8,665 nt of DNA, taken from NCBI GenBank assembly GCA_029287965.1, contig JARFQC010000002.1, positions 1 through 8,665 of the forward strand. Reading direction: 5' to 3'. This document shows positions 1-6,447 of the stretch, piece by piece. The notes under the pieces are model-generated. The model did no database searches and had not been told where the DNA came from. It saw nothing but the letters and a program-made list of their open reading frames with translations. Numbering within the stretch: position 1 is the stretch's first letter; every line of letters begins with the position of its first letter. This stretch comes from Arenicellales bacterium (GTDB lineage Bacteria; Pseudomonadota; Gammaproteobacteria; BMS3Bbin11). The position numbers were made by a program, and so were the translations under genes.

Positions 1-55
1 TTCGCGGCAGACGACCGCTTCTTACAGGTGGTGACAACGAGACAATATTGGCCAG

Positions 56-544
56 TTAGTAAGGCTGCTTACGGATATGCAGCTTGTAGAGAAGACGGGA
101 AAGCAGCAGCTCCAGTATCCAGAACAGGATAACCGCAACAATAACCTCGTACCATTGCAGACCCAATGGCCCTGCCATCACGGCAAGCGGAACGAGGGCT
201 TCGGGGACCTGGTCGAGACCTGGCGCCTGGCTATGTACCGACATGCCCATGCGACGCTTGATGAAACTGGACAGTAAATCGCCGACCATGGCCAGCAGTC
301 CAAACAAGGCACCAAGCTGCCATGAATAGCCGATGAGCAATGCTGCGACAGCCGTTACGATCATGGCAAGGACCATGCCGCGATACGTCTTCGACTCACC
401 GAACCAGGGATTGCCATCCGGTGCCCTGGTATTGAAGTCCACTGGCCAGGCATAACGTTTATCCAGCAGCCGGTCTGCAATTATCGGCGTACCATTAGCC
501 ACCAGTACCAGTAAAAGTGCTTCAATCACAGCAATTCCATTCAA
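56..544 (-). CDS. CDP-archaeol synthase (CarS/DUF46)-like membrane cytidylyltransferase
   Basis: A 162-residue, very hydrophobic protein with about four to five membrane segments (roughly residues 5-22, 57-73, 76-92, 115-128, 133-152). Family motifs are clear: NPWFGESKTYRG at residues 45-56, GD at 88-89, SFIKRRMG at 93-100 and LDQ at 110-112. These match the CarS branch of the CdsA/CarS superfamily, whose archaeal members transfer CMP from CTP to a phosphorylated diether lipid in the membrane. Length fits the family (about 165-180). Bacterial members exist, and their substrate is not established by sequence; a phosphatidate-like lipid is my guess. The longest reading uses a TTG start with an in-frame stop three codons upstream. 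A GTG at 527-529, preceded by GGAA about 5 nt upstream, is an equally plausible start and would drop five residues. It lies 79 bp after the FkbM gene and may have its own promoter. Family call is firm, substrate is not. Confidence 0.82.
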   Translation of the reverse strand: MNGIAVIEALLLVLVANGTPIIADRLLDKRYAWPVDFNTRAPDGNPWFGESKTYRGMVLAMIVTAVAALLIGYSWQLGALFGLLAMVGDLLSSFIKRRMGMSVHSQAPGLDQVPEALVPLAVMAGPLGLQWYEVIVAVILFWILELLLSRLLYKLHIRKQPY

Positions 545-557
545 GCCAGTCTACCTA

Positions 558-604
558 CCTGTACAGGATACCCTGAATAGTTCAGGTCAGAACAGGTCAA
601 CCTG
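558..604. promoter_or_regulatory. Cluster of CAGG/CCTG half-sites, candidate operator
   Basis: The gap upstream of the CarS-like gene holds six CAGG/CCTG tetramers in 47 bp. They include a perfect 10-bp palindrome CCTGTACAGG (558-567), a perfect inverted repeat CCTGAA-TAG-TTCAGG (572-586), and a direct repeat CAGGTCA (583-589 and 593-599). On the minus strand a TTGACC at about 595-600 could serve as a -35 box, with TATTCA about 15 bp further on; the spacing is short and the match weak. The symmetry suggests a regulator binding site for the downstream gene, but no known regulator consensus is recognised. Confidence 0.3.
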
Positions 605-623
605 CCGTATTGTATGCACGGGG

Positions 624-1403
624 TCAGGGTTCTTCCGGAAAAGCGTCGATGACGTTCTGCCTGACCTGCGGACTGACGAACAGCGCATCAGCAAAGCGCA
701 GTTGACCATTCCCTGCACGGTACAAATCGTACATATCAAACAGGGTGTATCCGTATCCGGCAAGGTGATTCCACAAGTCGTTAAACAGCGGGTTGCCTTC
801 GTAGTGCGGAACAAACAGGGCCTCGGTATAGATCAACGATGCACGATGGTTCTGCAGCGTTTCCCGTGCGCCTTCGAATGCCATCAGTTCCCCGCCCTGA
901 ATATCGAATTTCAGAATGTCGATATGGTCAATTTTGTTTTCCTGCACATGCTCATCAATGGTTATACAGTCTACAGATAGTGTCTCTGAAGCCGATGCCG
1001 ATGAATGGTAATAACGGCGGGAGGCATCATTTCTCGGCAGTAATGAATTCGTCGAGTCATTCGCATTGGCATAAAAGGTACGGCTGCCCGCCCTGTCCGA
1101 TACGGCCGCCGCAGTAACGTGCACAGCAGGATCTGCGGAGAAGCGCTGTTCAAGTTGTGACGCTGAATCCGGAAAGGCTTCAAAGCACCAGATGTCCGCA
1201 GCCGGAAACAGTTCCCTGAACCGGGCGACCGTTTCGCCCTTGTGCGCACCGACATCGAAAATAACTGGCTGCTGACGCCCCATTGCGGTAAGCATTTTCT
1301 TCAGTGCGAGGTAAGGGTCGGAGGTAAAGCCTTTCGACGTGGCTCGGGTACGACGTACTTCCAGTCCCGCATTGTCGAGTAATCTTTTGAAAAAGGACTT
1401 CAT
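624..1403 (-). CDS. FkbM family SAM-dependent methyltransferase
   Basis: A 259-residue soluble protein of the FkbM family (Methyltransf_21 type). These enzymes use S-adenosylmethionine to O-methylate sugars or other hydroxyl groups and are common in surface polysaccharide clusters. The SAM-binding motif I is VIFDVGAHKGE (residues 47-57), the acidic second-strand motif is CFEAFPDS (73-80), and the FkbM signature KFDIQGGE is at 165-172. The C-terminal part (193-225) has the family's usual E-x-x-F-x-P-x-Y pattern and a GYGYTLFDMY strand. Length is normal for the family. ATG start, 3 bp after the stop of the glycosyltransferase gene, with only a weak GGA upstream, so translational coupling is likely. 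It probably methylates the sugar added or modified by its operon partner; the acceptor is inference. Confidence 0.88.
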   Translation of the reverse strand: MKSFFKRLLDNAGLEVRRTRATSKGFTSDPYLALKKMLTAMGRQQPVIFDVGAHKGETVARFRELFPAADIWCFEAFPDSASQLEQRFSADPAVHVTAAAVSDRAGSRTFYANANDSTNSLLPRNDASRRYYHSSASASETLSVDCITIDEHVQENKIDHIDILKFDIQGGELMAFEGARETLQNHRASLIYTEALFVPHYEGNPLFNDLWNHLAGYGYTLFDMYDLYRAGNGQLRFADALFVSPQVRQNVIDAFPEEP

Positions 1404-1406
1404 TGA

Positions 1407-2174
1407 TTAGTCCGGGGCGCGTGAGCGGTTGAGAAACTGGGGAATACGGGAAAGCATCTTTCTGGCGATAAATAGCGGGGATACATCCAGGCCGTTTTTA
1501 CGACAGGCCCGATAAGCTTCAATATTACCGTCGATGACATTCCTGACACTGTTATTGGTCACTCCGCCCATACGCATCCTGACCATGACACCGGGCAGGT
1601 AGCGCGTCACAATTTTATTCACCGCCATGAAGCGCATGGTCAGTTCAAAATCTGACTGGATCATGAACTCCAGGTCGAACAGGCCGAAGCGCTGGTAAAC
1701 ATCGCTCCTGACAAAAAATGTCGGATGCGCCGGCATCCAGCCGTGTTCAAACAGCCCCTCTTTATAAGGACGCGATTTCCAGTAGCGGATGATGCGGGTA
1801 GGATCGTCTTTCGCTACGTAAACCAGGTCACCGTATACGGCCTCCAGCCTGTCGTCAGATTTAAATGTCTCCGCTACTCTAGTCAGGACATTGGTGTCGG
1901 CGTACCAGTCATCGGCATTCAGGGTTCCGATCACATCGCCGCTCGCTTCGCCGATACCCTTGTTCATGGCATCGTAGATACCCCTGTCCGGTTCCGAGAC
2001 GACGACTGCCAGCTGGTCACGATACTTGTCGATGATCTCCATTGTGCCATCTGTCGAGGCGCCGTCGATAACGATATGTTCGACATCGTGATATGACTGG
2101 CCCGCTACTGACTGCAGGCATTCCTCTATCGTCGACGCAGCGTTGTGGCAGACAGTGACGATGGAAATTTTCAT
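1407..2174 (-). CDS. Glycosyltransferase family 2 (GT-A fold)
   Basis: A 255-residue cytoplasmic glycosyltransferase that should transfer a sugar from a nucleotide-sugar donor onto a growing glycan. It starts with the GT2 strand KISIVTVCHNA and carries the donor-binding DGASTDGT (residues 37-44), EPDRGIYDAMNKGI (61-74) and the metal-binding NADD (86-89, the DXD equivalent). Also present are PAHPTFFVR (148-156), the SDFEL acceptor-side motif (174-178) and GGVTN (203-207). This arrangement resembles the WcaE/colanic-acid-type subgroup with the GIYDAMNKG motif. No membrane segment is visible. ATG start, 8 bp after the upstream FkbM stop; GAGCGG just before the start is a possible ribosome site overlapping that stop. 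It sits between two methyltransferases, so its sugar may be the methylated one. Donor and linkage cannot be read from sequence. Confidence 0.9.
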   Translation of the reverse strand: MKISIVTVCHNAASTIEECLQSVAGQSYHDVEHIVIDGASTDGTMEIIDKYRDQLAVVVSEPDRGIYDAMNKGIGEASGDVIGTLNADDWYADTNVLTRVAETFKSDDRLEAVYGDLVYVAKDDPTRIIRYWKSRPYKEGLFEHGWMPAHPTFFVRSDVYQRFGLFDLEFMIQSDFELTMRFMAVNKIVTRYLPGVMVRMRMGGVTNNSVRNVIDGNIEAYRACRKNGLDVSPLFIARKMLSRIPQFLNRSRAPD

Positions 2175-2182
2175 TTAACCGC

Positions 2183-2986
2183 TCAGGCTGCCAGCCGCCT
2201 GCCGCCCTTGCTCGCAACAATGATGCCATCCGGCTGATGCGGTGTATCGGCTTCCTCGTACTCGATCTCATAACCACTGTCAGTCAGCATATCCAGGCAC
2301 TGCTGGTGAATGCGTTTGCCATGTGTGCCGATTATAAATGTCCTGATGCTGGAGCTTTCCAGGCTGGCCTTACCGCTGCCCAGGATGGCTATTTCCAGTC
2401 CCTGCACATCCATCTGCATGACATCGATGGGCGATCCGACCCGGTCTACCAGGGTATCTAGCGTGATGCTGTCGATGACAGTCTGCTCTCCGGCTCCTTC
2501 GGCATAGCGCTTCACACCCAGTTTGCCGAGCAGTGCCTTGATAACATCCCTGGTGGTGTTGATTAACCTGCGCAGGGAGAGTGACTGTTCCTCATCCTGC
2601 ACTACCCTGCTCTCAAAACCCTTTGCCACGAAAACCGTCCTGCCTTGCTTGCCGGATACGCCGTGTGGATGTACGGTAATATCACCTTCAGTCAGCCCGT
2701 TGAGAAGCAGGTTCTCGCGGAAGTAGCTGCGAAATCGTTCCAGTGGCTCTACTGCATGCACGTCGAGTTCCGGCGACAATTTCCTGGCGAGGATGACGTA
2801 ATACCCTATAGCGCTGCCGATGTTCACGTAACGGCCATCAGCAGGTATCGCCGCGATGATGTCGGTGAAGATATCTTCTTCATCGGCTTCGTGGACATTG
2901 CGCTCCCGATAGCGTTCACGCTGGGCAGGCATCAGGTGGCTGTCATAAACCTTAACGCCGTTATCGAAGGTGTGTATACCGCTCAT
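2183..2986 (-). CDS. FkbM family methyltransferase, with basic central insertion
   Basis: A 267-residue FkbM-type SAM methyltransferase, clearly different from the one at 624-1403 rather than a recent copy. Motif I is YVNIGSAIGYY (residues 53-63; most relatives have D-V-G at this place), the second-strand acidic motif is HAVEPLERF (77-85), and the FkbM signature QMDVQGLE is at 191-198, followed by IAILGSG. Between the central strand and that signature (about 121-176) lies a long segment with a basic stretch around SLRRLINTTRDVIKALLGKL, longer than I expect for the family. The ATG start is well fixed: an in-frame TAG lies immediately upstream. It is the first gene of the FkbM–GT2–FkbM operon and follows the repeat-bearing gap, where a promoter is expected but none is convincing. 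Likely role is O-methylation of a glycan or of its lipid carrier headgroup; substrate unknown. Confidence 0.82.
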   Translation of the reverse strand: MSGIHTFDNGVKVYDSHLMPAQRERYRERNVHEADEEDIFTDIIAAIPADGRYVNIGSAIGYYVILARKLSPELDVHAVEPLERFRSYFRENLLLNGLTEGDITVHPHGVSGKQGRTVFVAKGFESRVVQDEEQSLSLRRLINTTRDVIKALLGKLGVKRYAEGAGEQTVIDSITLDTLVDRVGSPIDVMQMDVQGLEIAILGSGKASLESSSIRTFIIGTHGKRIHQQCLDMLTDSGYEIEYEEADTPHQPDGIIVASKGGRRLAA

Positions 2987-3048
2987 CTACTCATCTCGTT
3001 GAAATCTGACTCCGACCCGAATGTCATAATGCAAGAACTGAAAGATTC

Positions 3049-3137
3049 CGTAATTCCTGACGAAGTGTAGCGCAGATTCGAAACCCGGGAGTGGTAAACA
3101 GCTAAAAGCATGGATTCCGGCTTTCGCCGGAATGACG
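3049..3137. repeat. 89-bp palindromic intergenic element, copy 1 (diverged)
   Basis: This unit begins CGTAATTCC and ends GGAATGACG, giving 9-bp terminal inverted repeats that match at 8 of 9 positions. It aligns without gaps to the unit at 3223-3311, at about 62 of 89 positions. Its right half contains a perfect hairpin, ATTCCGGC (3114-3121), loop TTTC, GCCGGAAT (3126-3133). The left half is the more decayed part. The CGTCATTCCGGC...GCCGGAATGACG theme is of a kind widely dispersed in intergenic regions of proteobacterial genomes, so this is probably a non-autonomous repeat rather than part of a gene. Confidence 0.75.
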
Positions 3138-3222
3138 TACAAATGGGTATTCAACTTAGGTTCTGTTTGTTTCTTGTTTCAAAACAAAACCTTTTAAATA
3201 CAGTTTTCGTTAATTGTAATTT
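3138..3222. other. AT-rich spacer between the two repeat units
   Basis: This 85-bp stretch has about 26% GC, far lower than the surrounding genes. It contains a short perfect palindrome, TTGTTT-CA-AAACAA (3174-3187), and oligo-A/T runs. It has no coding potential. It could hold the promoter of the FkbM–GT2–FkbM operon on the minus strand, but no -35/-10 pair with good spacing is convincing. The rest of the 2987-3338 gap outside the repeats shows nothing else recognisable. Confidence 0.5.
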
Positions 3223-3311
3223 CGTCATTCCGGACGCAGTGTAACGGAGATCCGGAATCCAGAAGCTTTAACGTACTGACAGAATGAACTCCGGTCTTCA
3301 CTGGAATAACG
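3223..3311. repeat. 89-bp palindromic intergenic element, copy 2
   Basis: This unit begins CGTCATTCC and ends GGAATAACG (8 of 9 positions inverted-complementary). It is the same length and orientation as the copy at 3049-3137. Its left half holds a perfect 8-bp inverted repeat, ATTCCGGA (3227-3234) and TCCGGAAT (3251-3258), around a 16-nt loop. The right half (about 3286-3311) is a degenerate hairpin. CGTCATTCCGG (3223-3233) is the exact reverse complement of 3127-3137 in copy 1, and CCGGAATCC (3252-3260) that of 3112-3120. The well-preserved inner halves of the two units can therefore pair across the AT-rich spacer. Confidence 0.75.
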
Positions 3312-3338
3312 TTGAATAGATCAATCTGCTTTCAAGGG

Positions 3339-4052
3339 TTACCTTGCCTGCAGGTATGCCCGGTAGATAGCCTCCGCTTTCCTGAACAGTTCACTTTCCT
3401 GGTCGATATTCACGGCATCTTTAAGCGCTTCCTTGCCTTCGTCGGGACGGTAGAGATGCGTTACTCTGCCCTTGTCCATGTTCCTGTTGCGCCTGTCGAT
3501 CTCTTTGAAGACTGCTGCTTTTGCTTGTTCATCATCATCGGGAAACTGGTTGAATGTTGTGCCGAACCTGCGATTCAACTGCACGGTAACACCGCCGACG
3601 TCATTGATCGCCGCATCGAAGTCGGCGATAACGAAGCTGTCACGCAGGGGCAACAGGTCGGTGTAGAAACGGGTGTAGTCAGCCAGGGCTTCATGCACAG
3701 GGATGAATCGATGGCGCACGACCAGTGAACGGACCGCTTCCAATGGATGGCGTATCAGCAGGATGACCGGTATACCGTAATCACGCGAACGCAGAATCTG
3801 TGCCTGTACATGCAGGTGATGGCCAATCTCGTTCCAGCCAATATCGGGATTGCTGTGCCGGAAGGCATAAACGGCATAGGTGTTTGCAGAACGCGGGTAG
3901 CCTTCGATAGTGATGCGAGTATTACGGGTCACCATGAGCTTGCGGTTGATCGGGCTAAGCTGGTACAGCGTGAAGAACATCCACGGATAACGTGCAGTGA
4001 ACTGCCGCACGCGAAAAATCCTGTTGCGCAGCCATGTCAGCAGCTGTCTCAT
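3339..4052 (-). CDS. Sulfotransferase-like protein (PAPS-dependent fold)
   Basis: A 237-residue protein with the two hallmark sites of the sulfotransferase fold. GYPRSANT at residues 51-58 corresponds to the 5'-phosphosulfate-binding loop. IRHPLEAVRSLV at 100-111 corresponds to the 3'-phosphate-binding strand-loop-helix with its conserved Arg and Ser. Such enzymes move sulfate from PAPS to hydroxyl groups of sugars or lipids. It is short for the family, and the usual C-terminal R-x-G-x-x-G-x-W region is represented only by a divergent RPDEGKEALKD (202-212). The N-terminus (1-35) is basic and aromatic and may lie against the membrane. The start ATG overlaps the flippase stop (ATGA), implying coupled translation and a shared pathway: probably sulfation of the glycan that the flippase exports. 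Another P-loop transferase activity is the alternative. Confidence 0.72.
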   Translation of the reverse strand: MRQLLTWLRNRIFRVRQFTARYPWMFFTLYQLSPINRKLMVTRNTRITIEGYPRSANTYAVYAFRHSNPDIGWNEIGHHLHVQAQILRSRDYGIPVILLIRHPLEAVRSLVVRHRFIPVHEALADYTRFYTDLLPLRDSFVIADFDAAINDVGGVTVQLNRRFGTTFNQFPDDDEQAKAAVFKEIDRRNRNMDKGRVTHLYRPDEGKEALKDAVNIDQESELFRKAEAIYRAYLQAR

Positions 4053-5419
4053 GAGGACCCGCCCTGCAGGCTGTTCAGACGCCTGGTCACTTCACGCCAT
4101 ACGTCCTGTACGCCGGCAACGCCGGCATGGATTTTTATACCAATATGCTTGTGAATGAACAGCAACATGAGCACGTTCTGCAACACAAGTCCGCCGGTGG
4201 AAGCAATGGCCATACCCATGCCCCCGTAACGATTGGTCAGCCAGATACCGGCGACGACAGTAATCGTTACGACGGCCAGCGTGATGCGCATCATCGTATG
4301 CTGGTTGTCCGTCATTGACAGGACAAATCCGCCTGAACCTGCCCAGACATGAAACAGCCAGCCCACGGCAAGTATCATCATGATATGCCAGTTGCCGGTG
4401 TAATAACTGCCGAACAGCAGACCGGACAGGGCTTCACCAAAAAACAGCAGAACGAGAAACAGGACCAGCGACATCAGTGTCGTCAGACCGGCCGCGCCGC
4501 GCAGCATGCGCTGCATCTTGGCCGTTTCTCCAGCTGCATGCAGTTCCGAAATCAATGGCGGCAGCATGCTGTTGACGATCAGCAGCGGAAAGCTCACCAG
4601 TACGGCCAGGCGCGCCACCAGGCCGAATGCCGCGACTTCCTCCGGGGTACGCAGAAAACCGAGTATCCAGATCTCGGCATGCACCATCATGATCAACGCC
4701 GCGTTGGTCAGCCAGAACGGCCAGGCCATGATGAAAAGTTCGCCCAGGGAACCGGTGGCCGGTTCACCCCATTTTCGAAACCGGGCCCGGAGGCGGATCA
4801 GCGCCAGCGCCATGAGCGCGAAGCCCGACACGATGAATAGGCCGAGCACGTCACCCAATTGCACACTGGTGGCCGTCAGCCAGGCGAGCGTGAGCATGCT
4901 GCCGACAATGAGAATGTTGCCCAGTCCGGTGAGCGCACCACCGAAAAAAATGGCCGAGCCGATATGATGGAAACCGCGACAGGTCTCCGCGAGCAGGTTG
5001 ATGGCGAGCGTCACAAGCAGCCACAGCGCAATCAGCGGCATCATGCTACCCAGGGTCGGCCCATGTGTAAGTGCTTCTGCCAGCTGCGAACCCAATGGAC
5101 TGATAAGCAGGCCGGCAGCCAGCAACCCTGAGGCAGCACCCAGAATCATCACGCGACGTATGTGGGACATGGCACGCCCGGTCTCACCGCCAAGCATTGC
5201 ATCGGGCAGCACGCGCAGCAATGTTTTACCGAGACCGAAATCCGCGATAACGGCTGCCACGGTGACTATGCTCAACGCTATCAGGAACAGGCCCGTATCT
5301 TCAGGTGACAACAGGCGTGCCACCAGGGCATTGACCAGTACGACACCCAGTGCAACGGCACTGCGACCGGCGACGGCAGTCAGTCCACCCCGAATCAGGC
5401 GCTTGCTGACGGCGGTCAT
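4049..5419 (-). CDS. Polysaccharide flippase, Wzx/MOP superfamily
   Basis: A 456-residue integral membrane protein with about twelve hydrophobic segments across its whole length. The opening resembles Wzx/RfbX-type exporters: a basic leader, a small-residue-rich first helix (about 12-35), then ARLLSPEDTGLF (34-45) and IADFGLGKTLLR (58-69), the typical first-loop pattern of the family. A longer polar stretch at about 210-225 separates the two halves, as expected. The last helix ends near residue 422, followed by a basic cytoplasmic tail. The inferred role is moving a lipid-linked oligosaccharide from the cytoplasmic to the periplasmic face of the inner membrane. ATG start without a strong ribosome site; an in-frame stop lies seven codons upstream. 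A 122-bp gap separates it from the upstream hydrolase gene, so it may begin the glycan transcription unit. Wzx and teichoic/stage-V-type exporters cannot be told apart here. Confidence 0.88.
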   Translation of the reverse strand: MTAVSKRLIRGGLTAVAGRSAVALGVVLVNALVARLLSPEDTGLFLIALSIVTVAAVIADFGLGKTLLRVLPDAMLGGETGRAMSHIRRVMILGAASGLLAAGLLISPLGSQLAEALTHGPTLGSMMPLIALWLLVTLAINLLAETCRGFHHIGSAIFFGGALTGLGNILIVGSMLTLAWLTATSVQLGDVLGLFIVSGFALMALALIRLRARFRKWGEPATGSLGELFIMAWPFWLTNAALIMMVHAEIWILGFLRTPEEVAAFGLVARLAVLVSFPLLIVNSMLPPLISELHAAGETAKMQRMLRGAAGLTTLMSLVLFLVLLFFGEALSGLLFGSYYTGNWHIMMILAVGWLFHVWAGSGGFVLSMTDNQHTMMRITLAVVTITVVAGIWLTNRYGGMGMAIASTGGLVLQNVLMLLFIHKHIGIKIHAGVAGVQDVWREVTRRLNSLQGGSS

Positions 5420-5541
5420 GATCAGGCTGCTGCCCGGTCAGTCAGTAGAGTGTTATCCCGCAACGTGATTGCTGACAGGGGACTATTTTTATGCAAACCA
5501 CGTTTTATTCTGTTGCCGGAATGAAGGCCAGCAGCACTCAC

Positions 5542-6330
5542 CTAGAGGGTATCAAGCCAGGATGACACTGCATCCACCAGTGTTTCACCCTTGCCCTTGA
5601 AGTAGTGATCGGCGCCGGGCACGACAAGCTGTGCGGATTTCGCATTGCCTGCTGCCTGGATGGCGGCCAGGCGGTCGGGTGCCATACGGTGTACGGCCGG
5701 GTAGTCATCTTCACCGTAGATATCCAGCACGGGGACAGTGATACGGCTGAACGGAAAGTCTTCCAGCATCGGCTGCTTGTAATCGGTAGCGCCCATACCT
5801 ATACCCACTACGGCATCTGCACCCTGCGCACCTTTCTTGTTGATCCATGACATCACCATGTGCACGCTGCAGCTGTGCGCTATCAGCACGACCTTGTCGT
5901 TGCCCTGCTCCCTGGCATACTTGATGGCGGCCTCTATGCGCGGATAGGCATCCGGGAAGACAAACACGTAGTCGTTGTATTTAGCTTCCTTCTCGAGCAC
6001 CGGCATTTGCAGTGACAGGGTGTTCCAGCCGTTTTCAGTCAGACCGACCCGCAGCGGATTGATGGCATCCGGCCAGTCCGGATGAAATCCCCTGCCATGC
6101 ATAATAATGGCAGCGCCTCTTGCCCCTTCACCCGCTTCCGTGTAGATGGAGAGAAATTCATGCTCTCCAGCTTTAAGCATGACCGGCTCGCCGTCGAAAA
6201 TGTCATCGACGATTTGATCCGCCAGTCGCTGTTCCCGTTCAAGGTCAGGCCCTTGTGCAAAAGCCGCGGTAAACATGGCCAGCATGGCCAGGCTGGCAAA
6301 GGCTTTACCCGTTAAACGTTTCAGTATCAT
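5542..6330 (-). CDS. Secreted alpha/beta hydrolase (DUF3530-like)
   Basis: A 262-residue protein with a clear Sec signal peptide: basic KR at 4-5, hydrophobic core 11-23, and a likely cut after AFA at residue 25. It should act in the periplasm. The rest has alpha/beta hydrolase landmarks: MHGRGF at 77-82 (HG oxyanion region), AHSCS at 151-155 with Ser153 as presumed nucleophile, YGEDD at 205-209 with the candidate acid, and GADHYF at 239-244 with His242. The elbow departs from G-x-S-x-G, with both glycines replaced (Ala and Ser). The fold resembles the DUF3530 group of uncharacterised proteobacterial proteins. I choose ATG at 6328-6330 because GGAGAG lies 5 nt upstream; the in-frame GTG six bases earlier overlaps that site. 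The neighbouring acyltransferase fusion hints at lipid or ester turnover, but no substrate can be named. Confidence 0.8.
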   Translation of the reverse strand: MILKRLTGKAFASLAMLAMFTAAFAQGPDLEREQRLADQIVDDIFDGEPVMLKAGEHEFLSIYTEAGEGARGAAIIMHGRGFHPDWPDAINPLRVGLTENGWNTLSLQMPVLEKEAKYNDYVFVFPDAYPRIEAAIKYAREQGNDKVVLIAHSCSVHMVMSWINKKGAQGADAVVGIGMGATDYKQPMLEDFPFSRITVPVLDIYGEDDYPAVHRMAPDRLAAIQAAGNAKSAQLVVPGADHYFKGKGETLVDAVSSWLDTL

Positions 6331-6335
6331 TCGCA

Positions 6336-6341
6336 CTCTCC
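6336..6341 (-). promoter_or_regulatory. Ribosome binding site of the secreted hydrolase
   Basis: On the minus strand this reads GGAGAG, 5 nt before the ATG at 6328-6330. It is the strongest Shine-Dalgarno match noticed in the window. It decides against the in-frame GTG at 6334-6336, which overlaps it. Confidence 0.7.
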
Positions 6342-6352
6342 ATGCTGTCTGT

Positions 6353-6417
6353 CAGCGGCAAGCCGGCCGCTGGTGTGGTGAAAGTATCCTATCATGAGGA
6401 TGTATGGCCCTCACGAT
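6353..6417. other. Two intergenic hairpins between fusion gene and hydrolase
   Basis: The 123-bp gap has two stem-loops. One has perfect 7-bp arms CAGCGGC (6353-6359) and GCCGCTG (6366-6372). The other has 9-bp arms ATCATGAGG (6391-6399) and CCTCACGAT (6409-6417), matching at 8 of 9 positions. Neither is followed by a T-run on the minus strand, so they are not typical intrinsic terminators. They may affect mRNA stability or attenuate read-through. Confidence 0.35.
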
Positions 6418-6447
6418 CCCGATGCTGTCCTGCAGCACCCTCGTGTC

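Noticed and set aside
1..55. Start of another gene at the left edge
   Set aside because: Only 55 bases follow the CarS-like stop; no ATG with a ribosome site is visible on the minus strand, so nothing can be supported.
2645..3070. Plus-strand open frame running into the 2987-3338 gap
   Set aside because: Most of it is antisense to the FkbM gene with its well-fixed start; only the tail enters the gap and shows no motif.
3112..3137. Perfect hairpin as intrinsic terminator after the sulfotransferase gene
   Set aside because: It lies about 200 bp downstream of that stop with no T-run after the stem on the minus strand, and is better explained as part of the dispersed repeat.
3049..3311. CRISPR array
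   Set aside because: Only two repeat units are present, they are only about 70% identical, each is far longer than a CRISPR repeat, and no cas gene is present.
4349..5468. Several plus-strand frames opposite the flippase
   Set aside because: Their translations are low-complexity and polar (Gln, His, Arg or Ser, Arg rich), as expected from the reverse complement of a hydrophobic membrane protein gene.
5515..5524. GCCGGAATGA in the 5420-5541 gap as a third repeat copy
   Set aside because: Only 10 bp match the repeat end, with no partner arm nearby; chance or a very decayed remnant cannot be excluded.
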